Source: CAZMGD01 sp964565705 | GTDB lineage: Bacteria; Actinomycetota; Acidimicrobiia; Acidimicrobiales; Ilumatobacteraceae | Direction of reading: 5' to 3' | DNA: 28,906 bases | NCBI GenBank assembly: GCA_964565705.1 | Contig: CAZMGD010000049.1 | Span: 1-28,906 of the forward strand | Position numbers and translations under genes: made by a program | Shown: positions 18,465 through 24,040 of the stretch, piece by piece | Position numbering within the stretch: position 1 is the stretch's first letter | How the letters are laid out: each line of letters starts with the position of its first letter | The notes under the pieces: generated by a model | The model's database searches: none | The model's input: only the letters and a program-made list of their open reading frames with translations | What the model was told of the DNA's origin: nothing

Positions 18465-18743
18465 ATGTCCCCGTCGACGTCCCCGCCCGACTACAGCAAG
18501 GCGTTCCGGCGTGCCCTCCGAGATGTCATCTCCGCCCAGCTCGACGATGGCCCGGTCGACCCACGTTCGGCAGCGGCGGAGGAGCTGTTCAACCGCGCCG
18601 ACCCGTGGACCATCGTGACCGCCATGCTCGAGACGGTCGTCACCCTCGCCACCGATGACCGTCCGGGAGTGGACCCGGCCGACCGGATCGACCAAGCCGT
18701 CGACCAGCTCCGGCCACGCAAGCAGCACAAGTCGAAGCGCTGA
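18465..18743 (+). CDS. Small hypothetical protein
   Basis: 92 aa, not recognised. It begins MSPSTSPPDYSKAFRRALRD, has a mid-section predicted to be helical (WTIVTAMLETVVTLA) and ends in a basic tail RKQHKSKR. No signal peptide or TM helix. The ATG lies 33 nt after the Af470-like gene, without a clear SD. Composition and the absence of a better competing frame favour a real gene, but I can assign no function. Confidence 0.5.
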   Translation: MSPSTSPPDYSKAFRRALRDVISAQLDDGPVDPRSAAAEELFNRADPWTIVTAMLETVVTLATDDRPGVDPADRIDQAVDQLRPRKQHKSKR

Positions 18744-18804
18744 CCATTCCGGCTCGCCGTTCGCCGCGCGGAGGTCCCCGATTCACGTCGATGTCTCTAC
18801 GCCA

Positions 18805-18821
18805 CGTATACTAGAACGTAT
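18805..18821 (+). promoter_or_regulatory. Leaderless promoter and direct-repeat operator candidate of the RHH/MazF module
   Basis: A near-consensus -10 box TATACT (18807-18812) ends seven bases before ATG 18820, so transcription should begin at or next to the A of the start codon. A possible -35 TTCACG (18782-18787) has a long 19-nt spacer. The -10 lies between two direct repeats of ACGTAT (18805-18810 and 18816-18821) 11 bp apart, one helical turn. That is the spacing at which RHH antitoxins often bind to repress their own operon. Confidence 0.55.
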
Positions 18822-19071
18822 GACGACACCGGTACCGACGCGGTTCAGCGACGAGGAGCTCGCAATGATCGACCGGCTCGTCGATCACGGCGTCGCCGAC
18901 AGCCGCTCGGCAGTGATCCGCCGGGGCGTTCATCACCTGGCCGAGGCTGTCCGCCGCGCGCAGGTCGGAGAGGCCATCGCCGCGTCCTATCGAGCGCTCC
19001 CCCAGACATCGGCAGACGATGAGCTCGCCATGGCGAACGCGATCGCGATGACCGAGGCGGAGCCGTGGTAG
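18820..19071 (+). CDS. Ribbon-helix-helix antitoxin, partner of the MazF-like toxin
   Basis: 83 aa. The N-terminus TRFSDEELAMIDRLV...SRSAVIRRGVHHLAE is a ribbon-helix-helix DNA-binding domain of the CopG/MazE-like type. The acidic C-terminus (AMANAIAMTEAEPW) is the usual toxin-neutralising tail. ATG 18820 is chosen because it directly follows the -10 box and begins MTTPVPTRF; the open frame continues upstream without family resemblance. The stop overlaps the start of the toxin gene, giving translational coupling. The antitoxin is expected to bind its own promoter. Confidence 0.85.
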   Translation: MTTPVPTRFSDEELAMIDRLVDHGVADSRSAVIRRGVHHLAEAVRRAQVGEAIAASYRALPQTSADDELAMANAIAMTEAEPW

Positions 19072-19376
19072 CCCAAGCGGAGATCTGGCTGATGGAGACG
19101 CCGAACCAGAAGCGGCGCCCTGTGCTCGTGGTTTCTCGTGACGAGGTGATCCCGGTGGTCAACACCGTCGTGGTCGCGCCACTGACGAGCACGATCCGCG
19201 ACATCCCGACGTGCATCCGCATCGGGCCCGACGAGGGGGTGGACCGCGACAGCGTCGCCACGTTCGACAACCTCGCGGCAGTTCCGAAGTCCGTGCTCAC
19301 CGCCCGGCTCGGTCAACTCGGCATCGGCGCACGGCAACGCATCTGCGACGCCCTCGCCGCGCTCGCCAACTGCTGA
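19065..19376 (+). CDS. mazF: MazF/PemK-family mRNA-interferase toxin
   Basis: 103 aa. AEIWLMETPNQKRRPVLVVS matches the MazF opening (EIWL...RPVLVVS), followed by NTVVVAPLTSTIRDIPTCIR, then VATFDNLAAVPKSVLTARLG near the C-terminus, all hallmarks of the CcdB/PemK fold. The family cleaves single-stranded mRNA at short motifs and slows growth when the antitoxin is lost. GTG 19065 overlaps the antitoxin stop (TAG 19069-19071) by seven bases, with GAGGCGGAG upstream as SD. The expected catalytic-region Arg-Pro and Ser-Arg are present. Length is normal, so the toxin appears intact. Confidence 0.88.
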   Translation: MVAQAEIWLMETPNQKRRPVLVVSRDEVIPVVNTVVVAPLTSTIRDIPTCIRIGPDEGVDRDSVATFDNLAAVPKSVLTARLGQLGIGARQRICDALAALANC

Positions 19377-19414
19377 GCACCGGGTGCTGGAGCGTGACGT
19401 GCGTTGCCCCGGGG

Positions 19415-19775
19415 TCAGCATCGCCGGGTGAAGACCGTGGCGACGGCGATCGTTGCCCCGAGGTTCCATCCGGTGACCAAGAGATCGACCGGCGCCGACA
19501 CGTTGGCGGTCGAGCCGCCGGCCGGGAACAGGGTCGGCTGCCCCTGATCCTCGCCGGCGAGCAGGAACCGGTTCTGGGGCCCGACCGGGGGTAGATCCTG
19601 CAGCACCTTCTCGTCGTAGACCGTGACGACGGGTACGTCGGCCGAGTACCGCTGCTTGGCGAGCTGCATCGCGTCGGCGACAGCGCCGACGCGGCCGGTA
19701 CCGCAGCGCTCACGCGATCGTGGAGGCCACCAACGCGAGCACGACTGCGCCTCGCACGGCCACGAACCGTCCCAT
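19415..19775 (-). pseudogene. Decayed small secreted-protein gene (frameshifted remnant)
   Basis: On the minus strand an SD (GAGGG) precedes ATG 19775 and a textbook signal peptide, MGRFVAVRGAVVLALVASTI, that hits TGA after 21 codons. In another frame, open from just downstream, the text continues as CGTGRVGAVADAMQLAKQRY and on through VVTVYDEKVLQDLPPVG, NRFLLAGEDQGQP and VDLLVTGWNLGATIAVA to a stop at 19415. The good SD and signal peptide joined to a sensible mature part in a different frame point to a frameshifted gene of about 115 codons, or a sequencing error. The protein is not recognised. It is antisense to nothing real and sits between the two TA modules. Confidence 0.4.
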
Positions 19776-19852
19776 GGTCACCCTCTTCGCCCGTAGGCCA
19801 CCGGCACGGGACCCGGCGGACGCTGCACGATATCCCAGGCGACGAGACGGGC

Positions 19853-19881
19853 GTGTAGCACGAGGTGCTACACTCTGGGAC
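19853..19881 (+). promoter_or_regulatory. Leaderless promoter with perfect palindromic operator of the Phd/VapC module
   Basis: Perfect 9-bp arms GTGTAGCAC (19853-19861) and GTGCTACAC (19865-19873) are separated by GAG. The -10 box TACACT (19869-19874) lies in the right arm and has an extended TGN element (19866-19868). It ends seven bases before ATG 19882, so the mRNA is probably leaderless. A repressor on the palindrome would cover the -10, which fits autoregulation by the Phd-type antitoxin. Confidence 0.7.
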
Positions 19882-20136
19882 ATGGCGACGACGATCAGCC
19901 AACGCGAGTTCCGCAACGACAGTGGGGAGATCATGCGTCGCCTCGACCAGGGCGAGACGTTCATCGTGACCCGCAACGGAACCCCCGTCGGCGAGCTGAC
20001 CCCGGTGCATCGACCGCGGTTCGTCGCTGCCAGCGCGGTGATCGCCGCGTTCCGCAACGCGCCGGCCATCGACGCCGTGCAATTCCGTGCCGACCTCGAC
20101 GATGTCGCCGCCCAGGACATCGAACCGCGTGGCTGA
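19882..20136 (+). CDS. Phd/YefM-family antitoxin
   Basis: 84 aa. The N-terminus MATTISQREFRNDSGEIMRR followed by LDQGETFIVTRNGTPVGEL is the Phd/YefM fold: 'SxxEFR' helix, then ETFxVTRxGxPVAxL strands. The C-terminal half (PAIDAVQFRADLDDVAAQD) is the disordered toxin-binding tail. ATG 19882 is fixed by the -10 box seven bases upstream. Its end overlaps the PIN-domain toxin by eight bases. Phd proteins bind palindromic operators, and one lies directly upstream. Confidence 0.88.
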   Translation: MATTISQREFRNDSGEIMRRLDQGETFIVTRNGTPVGELTPVHRPRFVAASAVIAAFRNAPAIDAVQFRADLDDVAAQDIEPRG

Positions 20137-20539
20137 CCAACGCCCACGCGGGCTGCTCGACACGTCCGTCATCATCGATCTCGAACGCCTCGAGCACGAC
20201 CAGCTACCCGCTGCGGCAGCGATCGGCGCGATCACGATGGCGGAGTTGGCCGCCGGACCGCACGCCGCACGCGACGCCCATGAACGGGCCCGGCGGCAAG
20301 ACCGCCTGCAACGGACAGAAGCAGCCTTCGACCCACTTCCCTTCGATGGCGAAGCCGCCCGCGCGTATGGGCGCGTCTACGCCGCGGTTGCCGGGGCCGG
20401 GCAGAAGGCACGAGGCGCTCGGGCGATCGACTTGCTCATCGCCGCGATCGCCTGCGCCAACGACCTCCCGTTGTACACGCGCAATCCCGGCGACTTCCGC
20501 GCGCTCCACGACCTGATCGAAGTCGTCGGCGTGCAGTGA
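20129..20539 (+). CDS. vapC: VapC-type PIN-domain ribonuclease toxin
   Basis: 136 aa PIN-domain RNase. Acidic metal-binding residues are D11 (GLLDTSVIIDLE), E39 (ITMAELAAG), D101 (RAIDLLIAAIA) and D122 (RNPGDFRAL), with N119 of the usual TRNxxDF motif. VapC toxins cut tRNA or rRNA when their antitoxin is degraded. GTG 20129 overlaps the antitoxin stop (20134-20136); the upstream in-frame ATG at 20087 would overlap 50 nt of the antitoxin and lacks family resemblance. All catalytic residues are present and the length is normal, so it looks active. Confidence 0.9.
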   Translation: MADQRPRGLLDTSVIIDLERLEHDQLPAAAAIGAITMAELAAGPHAARDAHERARRQDRLQRTEAAFDPLPFDGEAARAYGRVYAAVAGAGQKARGARAIDLLIAAIACANDLPLYTRNPGDFRALHDLIEVVGVQ

Positions 20540-22228
20540 TCAACGGGTGACGGCATCGCTGCGGGCGATGCGGATCTCCATGTCGTCGACCAGTTCGTCC
20601 GGCAGCCGCGCTCCCGCCGTCAGCGCGGTGACCAACTCGTCGCCCGGGATGCGCCACAGCTCGCTGTCGGTGTCGGTGGTGACCGTCGCGGTGCGCGGGG
20701 CGCGGCGCAGCAGGCCGAGCTCCCCGCACCAGTCGTCGGGTCCGAGCCGGTTGATCACGTGACCGCCGGCGTCGACCACGAGCCGGCCACTCGCCACGAC
20801 GAAGAAGTCGTCGGCGGGCGCGCCCTCGCTGATGACGACGGTGCCTGAGGCCGTCGGCACGACCGTGAGCTGCATCGCCAGGCGTTCGATGCTGGGCTGC
20901 GACGCACCAGCGAAGATGCCCAGGCCGGCGAGCCGTTCGACCGTCGGTGCGAGCTCGGCGCGCCGGTTGCGCAGCCGGCGACCGAGCGCGAGCACGGCAC
21001 CGGCGAGCGCGGCCACTCCCCCCAGCGCGACGATGCCGATCACGACAAGGCCGTCGCGCAGGCCGATCGTCGCGATCGCGAACGGCGCGAGCAACGAGCC
21101 GATCAGCTTCGTACCGCCCGACGTCGTCGTGTGCAGGCCGAGCACGCGGCCGATCGCCGCCGGGCGGCACAGTCGCTGGATCGCCGTGAGGGCGAGGATC
21201 TCGAACACCGCAGTCGCCGCACCCTGCACCGCGAGCACGGCCAGCGCCAGCGGCACGGCGTGCACGACGGCCATGACAGCGATCGGTGCCACGCTCAGCA
21301 CGGCAGCGACGATCAGGCTCCCGGACGCGGCCTGCATCCGTCCGATCCGGTTGGCCAGCGGCAGAGCCGCCAGGGCCCCGGCGCCGACCGCCCCGGCCAC
21401 CAGGCCATACCCGCCGGCGCCGAGTCCGAGCGAGTCCTCGGCGACCCGGACGTACAGCACCATCTCCGCGCCCCGGACCAGCGCCAGCATCGCGGCGAGC
21501 GCCAGCACGACAGCCGGCCCGTCCTGCTGGCGCACGATCCGGAACCCCGACTGCAGCGCAGCGGCCCACCCGCCCCGCGCCGGCGGCTCCCACCGGATCG
21601 CCGTCGGCGACGCGCCGCGCGAGCTGCGCACGAGCGCCACGGCGGCGACAAACGTCATCGCGTTGGCGACGAACGCCCAGGGAGGCGTGCCGATCGCGAG
21701 CACCACCGCCGCCAGCAGCGGTCCTGTCAGCCCGACCGCCTGCGCCACCGACATCGCCATCGCGTTGGCGGGGGCCAGCAACCGCTCCCCTACCGAACCG
21801 GCCATCTGTGCCGTTGCCGCCGGGCGGTACGGAGTGCCCAGCGCGCCCACGAGGAACACGATCGCCACGATCGCGGGCGCCGGGCCGTCGAACGCCACGA
21901 CCATCGCCAGCACGACCATCAGCACCGCTCGTCCACCGTCGAGCACCATCATCAGGCCGCCGCGATCGAACCGATCGACGACGACGCCGGCCAACGGGCC
22001 GAACAGCAGCCGCGGCGCCAAGCGGGCGACCACCGCCGCGGCGAGCAGCGCCCCGGACGCGTCCAAGCCCACGAGGACGACGACCAGGGCGACCCAGTAC
22101 AGCGCGTCGCCGGTGCCCGACACCGCGTCGGCGAGCTGCAGACGCCGGGCGGCGGGGATGCGCAGCACGTCGACGATGCCGGCGCTGGCGGCCCGCCGCT
22201 CAGCCCGGTCGATGTCGAACGACGTCAC
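20540..22228 (-). CDS. MFS transporter with C-terminal cyclic-nucleotide-binding domain
   Basis: 562 aa. Residues about 25-415 are a 12-TM major-facilitator transporter, seen as hydrophobic blocks (LYWVALVVVLVGL, FVANAMTFVAAVALV, LIVAAVLSVAPIAVMAVV). Loops such as GVVVDRFDRGGLM (TM2-3) and ANRIGRMQA (mid-protein) occupy the signature positions. Residues about 430-545 form a Crp-like cNMP-binding domain with GELGLLRRAPRTATV, keeping the Glu and Arg of the phosphate-binding cassette, so cAMP/cGMP control of transport is plausible. The substrate is unknown. The start GTG 22228 overlaps the stop of an eight-codon ORF (22251-22225) that carries the only good SD, suggesting coupled translation. Its stop lies next to and convergent with vapC. 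Confidence 0.85.
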   Translation of the reverse strand: MTSFDIDRAERRAASAGIVDVLRIPAARRLQLADAVSGTGDALYWVALVVVLVGLDASGALLAAAVVARLAPRLLFGPLAGVVVDRFDRGGLMMVLDGGRAVLMVVLAMVVAFDGPAPAIVAIVFLVGALGTPYRPAATAQMAGSVGERLLAPANAMAMSVAQAVGLTGPLLAAVVLAIGTPPWAFVANAMTFVAAVALVRSSRGASPTAIRWEPPARGGWAAALQSGFRIVRQQDGPAVVLALAAMLALVRGAEMVLYVRVAEDSLGLGAGGYGLVAGAVGAGALAALPLANRIGRMQAASGSLIVAAVLSVAPIAVMAVVHAVPLALAVLAVQGAATAVFEILALTAIQRLCRPAAIGRVLGLHTTTSGGTKLIGSLLAPFAIATIGLRDGLVVIGIVALGGVAALAGAVLALGRRLRNRRAELAPTVERLAGLGIFAGASQPSIERLAMQLTVVPTASGTVVISEGAPADDFFVVASGRLVVDAGGHVINRLGPDDWCGELGLLRRAPRTATVTTDTDSELWRIPGDELVTALTAGARLPDELVDDMEIRIARSDAVTR

Positions 22229-22251
22229 GTCCGCGTGACCCGCGCGTCCAT
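22225..22251 (-). CDS. Coupled mini-ORF (MDARVTRT) before the MFS transporter
   Basis: A full-strength SD AGGAGGT (22263-22257) stands five bases before ATG 22251. That ATG opens an eight-residue ORF whose TGA overlaps the transporter's GTG as GTGA. The transporter GTG has no SD of its own, so ribosomes probably reach it by termination-reinitiation. The alternative is that the ATG is the true transporter start and one base is wrong or lost between 22228 and 22250. Confidence 0.45.
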   Translation of the reverse strand: MDARVTRT

Positions 22252-22294
22252 CGTGTACCTCCTCGAGATCGCATCCCGTGCGGTCTGCCGCCGT

Positions 22295-22321
22295 CGAGGC
22301 ATCCTAGGCGATGCTGCCTCG
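22295..22321 (-). promoter_or_regulatory. Imperfect palindrome around a candidate -10 of the MFS transporter
   Basis: Arms CGAGGCATC (22295-22303) and GATGC-TG-CCTCG (22310-22321) pair over nine positions with a two-base bulge. On the minus strand TAGGAT (22306-22301), a good actinobacterial -10, sits in the centre. Transcription from there would give a leader of about 40 nt ahead of the mini-ORF. I see no good -35. It could be an operator or an RNA hairpin. Confidence 0.35.
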
Positions 22322-22345
22322 AACAGAGTATGACGGACGCACCCA

Positions 22346-22367
22346 GTCCGATCGGCAAGGATCGGGC
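22346..22367 (-). terminator. Hairpin after the thioesterase gene, possible terminator
   Basis: Stem GTCCGATC / GATCGGGC (eight pairs, one G-U) with a six-base loop lies 14 nt after the thioesterase stop. It has no T-tract on either strand, so termination is only a possibility. Confidence 0.25.
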
Positions 22368-22380
22368 CGCGTTCGGGGTG

Positions 22381-22788
22381 TCAGAAGCGGCTGCGGTCGA
22401 CGTTCTGGAGGCGCACCTGGCCGAGCGACACGAGTCGACCCTGGTCGTCGGTGATGCGCACCTCCCACAGCTGCTGCGTGCGTCCCTGCTGGATCGGCGT
22501 GGCCTCTACGAGCGCTCGGCCCTCTGAGACCGCTCGGAGGAAGTGCGTGCTGTTGTGCACGCCGACGACCCCGAGTCCGTGCTGCTCGGCGGCCGCTGCA
22601 GCGCCGACGCTGGCAGCCGTCTCGACGATGGCTGCGTACACACCACCGTGGACGATGCCGTAGGGCTGATGGTGCTGAGGCCCGAGCGTGACCGATCCGG
22701 TGACGCGTTGCGGCGAGACCTGGTCGATCACGAAGCCCGTCACCTCCATGAACGCGCTGGGGGCAGGTGGCTCCGACTCACTCATCAT
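22381..22788 (-). CDS. PaaI-family hotdog-fold thioesterase
   Basis: 135 aa. The hotdog-fold acyl-CoA thioesterase signature is clear: GSVTLGPQHHQPYGIVHGG, then VYAAIVETAASVGAAAAAE, where the HGG loop and the Glu of VETAAS form the active site. It continues GVVGVHNSTHFLRAVSEGR and ends with VRITDDQGRLVSLGQVRLQN, as in the PaaI/YdiI group that hydrolyses aryl- or acyl-CoA. ATG 22788 (MMSESEPP) is chosen because the frame upstream lacks resemblance; a second ATG follows directly, and there is no strong SD. It is divergent from the VOC gene at 22925 and 152 nt upstream of the MFS gene on the same strand. Confidence 0.85.
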   Translation of the reverse strand: MMSESEPPAPSAFMEVTGFVIDQVSPQRVTGSVTLGPQHHQPYGIVHGGVYAAIVETAASVGAAAAAEQHGLGVVGVHNSTHFLRAVSEGRALVEATPIQQGRTQQLWEVRITDDQGRLVSLGQVRLQNVDRSRF

Positions 22789-22882
22789 GTCGACCGTACG
22801 CGGCGGAGCATCGTCGGCCGGGTGTCGGCGGCGACGAGAGCACGCGTCGCACCGGCATATCACGGGTCGAGATTCCCGGCTG

Positions 22883-22911
22883 AACTGGTCAGTTGGTGTC
22901 CAGTTTGGTGT
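22883..22911 (+). promoter_or_regulatory. Nested repeats in the thioesterase/VOC divergent promoter region
   Basis: AACTGG (22883-22888) pairs with CCAGTT (22900-22905), and a smaller inverted repeat AACTG/CAGTT lies at 22883-22894. TTGGTGT also occurs twice (22893-22899 and 22905-22911). The cluster lies 14-42 nt before the VOC start, where a regulator would bind. The rest of the 136-nt divergent region shows no named element. Confidence 0.3.
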
Positions 22912-22924
22912 GCACGATGGACCC

Positions 22925-23335
22925 ATGACCACCACCACCCGTACGACGCCCACACTCGAGTGGAAGCTCGAGCTCGTGACCCTTCCCGTCGCCGATCCCG
23001 ACCGGTCCATCGCGTTCTACCGCGACCGCCTCGGCTGGAACGTCGATCACGACCACACCGTCAGCGCCGATCTGCGGTTCGTGCAGGTCACCGCCCCGGG
23101 GTCCGCCTGTTCGATCGCGTTCGGCACCGGGATGATCGAGGAGGAGCACGGTCCGATCCGGACGTTGCAGGTCGTCGTCGCCGACGTCGAGGCCGCCCAC
23201 GCCCACCTCGTGGCCGCCGGGGTGGAGGCCAGCGACATCGACGACCAGCCGTGGGGCTCGTTCGTGCACTTCGCCGACCCGGATGGCAACGGCTGGGCCG
23301 TGCAGCAGATCCAGCCGCGCCAGGCAGCCGGTTGA
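22925..23335 (+). CDS. VOC (glyoxalase/bleomycin-resistance) family protein
   Basis: 136-aa single vicinal-oxygen-chelate unit. ELVTLPVADPDRSIAFYRDR followed by LGWNVD is the first beta-alpha-beta-beta-beta half, and LQVVVADVEAAHAHLVAAGV with FVHFADPDGNGWAVQQ is the second, ending in the usual DPDGNxW strand. VOC proteins use a bound metal for isomerase, dioxygenase or drug-binding roles; the substrate cannot be told here. ATG 22925 is the first start after the promoter-like repeats and matches the family N-terminus; the SD is weak. Length is normal. Confidence 0.85.
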   Translation: MTTTTRTTPTLEWKLELVTLPVADPDRSIAFYRDRLGWNVDHDHTVSADLRFVQVTAPGSACSIAFGTGMIEEEHGPIRTLQVVVADVEAAHAHLVAAGVEASDIDDQPWGSFVHFADPDGNGWAVQQIQPRQAAG

Positions 23336-23405
23336 CCGAGGCGCACGAACCGCGATTGCCCGTGACGCCGATGCCGCGCACGCCGGCCCCTCCGCCGCCC
23401 GGCGC

Positions 23406-23627
23406 ATGTGGGCCGTCGCTGCCGTCGCCGGCGTCGTCTCGTCCGTCCTCGTGATCGTCGCGCTGGTGCTGACGGCCGTGTCCCTCGCGTTCCCGGTGAC
23501 CACGACGGCGACGACCGCGACCAAGGTGGTGCTCGAGATCACCCACGTCATCGCCGCCGCAGCGGTGATCATCCCGGCGATCGCAGCCAACCTGCCGACG
23601 CGCACCGGCCGCGCGGTCGCCGCCTGA
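23406..23627 (+). CDS. Small two-TM membrane protein, resembling the C-terminal half of DUF6069
   Basis: 73 aa from ATG 23406. Two hydrophobic helices (AGVVSSVLVIVALVLTAVSL, then ITHVIAAAAVIIPAIAANL) with an extracytoplasmic TTTATTATK loop. The 'H-aaavivPaiaanlP' end resembles the close of DUF6069 proteins, which are about twice as long. The frame is open upstream (AHAGPSAARR precedes the ATG) but offers no ATG, GTG or TTG near the VOC stop, so the start is uncertain. It follows the VOC gene by 70 nt on the same strand and converges with the MmcQ gene. Function unknown. Confidence 0.5.
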   Translation: MWAVAAVAGVVSSVLVIVALVLTAVSLAFPVTTTATTATKVVLEITHVIAAAAVIIPAIAANLPTRTGRAVAA

Positions 23628-23657
23628 CCCGGAGATCAGACGGGACCGCCGGCCTGT

Positions 23658-23999
23658 TCACGCCTCGTAGGCGGCAGCCACCTTCTTCGGCACGCACATG
23701 CGCCACGCGTCGAGGAGGAGCTCTCGCAGCTCGTCGCCGTCGATGGCGTCGAGGCGGACGCAGACCCACCGGTACCGCATGTCCGAAGCACGGGGCATGA
23801 GGAACTTGTCGGGCTCGGAAGCCACGAGTGCCTCTCGCTCCTCCTTGGGGAAGCCGAAGCCCATGATCGTGTCGTCGTCGGAGAACGCGGCGTACACGAT
23901 GCGGCCGACCCGGAACTTCACGCGACCACGGACGAGCGCCTCGTAGGAACGAGGAAGCGTCGCGGCGATCGCCCGGGCGTCGTCGATCGTCACGCCCAT
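23658..23999 (-). CDS. MmcQ/YjbR family protein
   Basis: 113 aa. The pattern MGVTIDDARAIAATLPRSYE, then KFRVGRIVYAAFSDDDTIMG, PKEEREALVASEPDKFLMP, RYRWVCVRLDAIDGDELREL and LLLDAWRMCVPKKV is that of the MmcQ/YjbR family. This is a small alpha/beta fold with a CyaY-like core, often called DNA-binding, though a molecular role is not firmly established. ATG 23999 has GAGG six bases upstream; the open frame before it is unrelated. It is 41 nt downstream of the alcohol dehydrogenase gene and may share its transcript. Confidence 0.85.
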   Translation of the reverse strand: MGVTIDDARAIAATLPRSYEALVRGRVKFRVGRIVYAAFSDDDTIMGFGFPKEEREALVASEPDKFLMPRASDMRYRWVCVRLDAIDGDELRELLLDAWRMCVPKKVAAAYEA

Positions 24000-24040
24000 C
24001 GGCGCCTCGTGATCCAAGCGGTCGATGTCACCATGGTTCG

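Noticed and set aside
18820..20539. Reading the TA pair plus the downstream NERD helicase as one anti-phage island
   Set aside because: The helicase lies more than 6 kb away, behind ordinary metabolic genes and on the other strand. Nothing in the sequence ties them together.
20832..22333. Long plus-strand frames opposite the MFS transporter
   Set aside because: Ala/Ser/Thr- or Arg/His-rich text without domains. The minus strand has a clear TM pattern and a cNMP domain.
22330..22527. A plus-strand ORF starting MTDAPSPIG opposite the thioesterase
   Set aside because: It overlaps the strongly supported thioesterase almost fully, has no SD and resembles no family.
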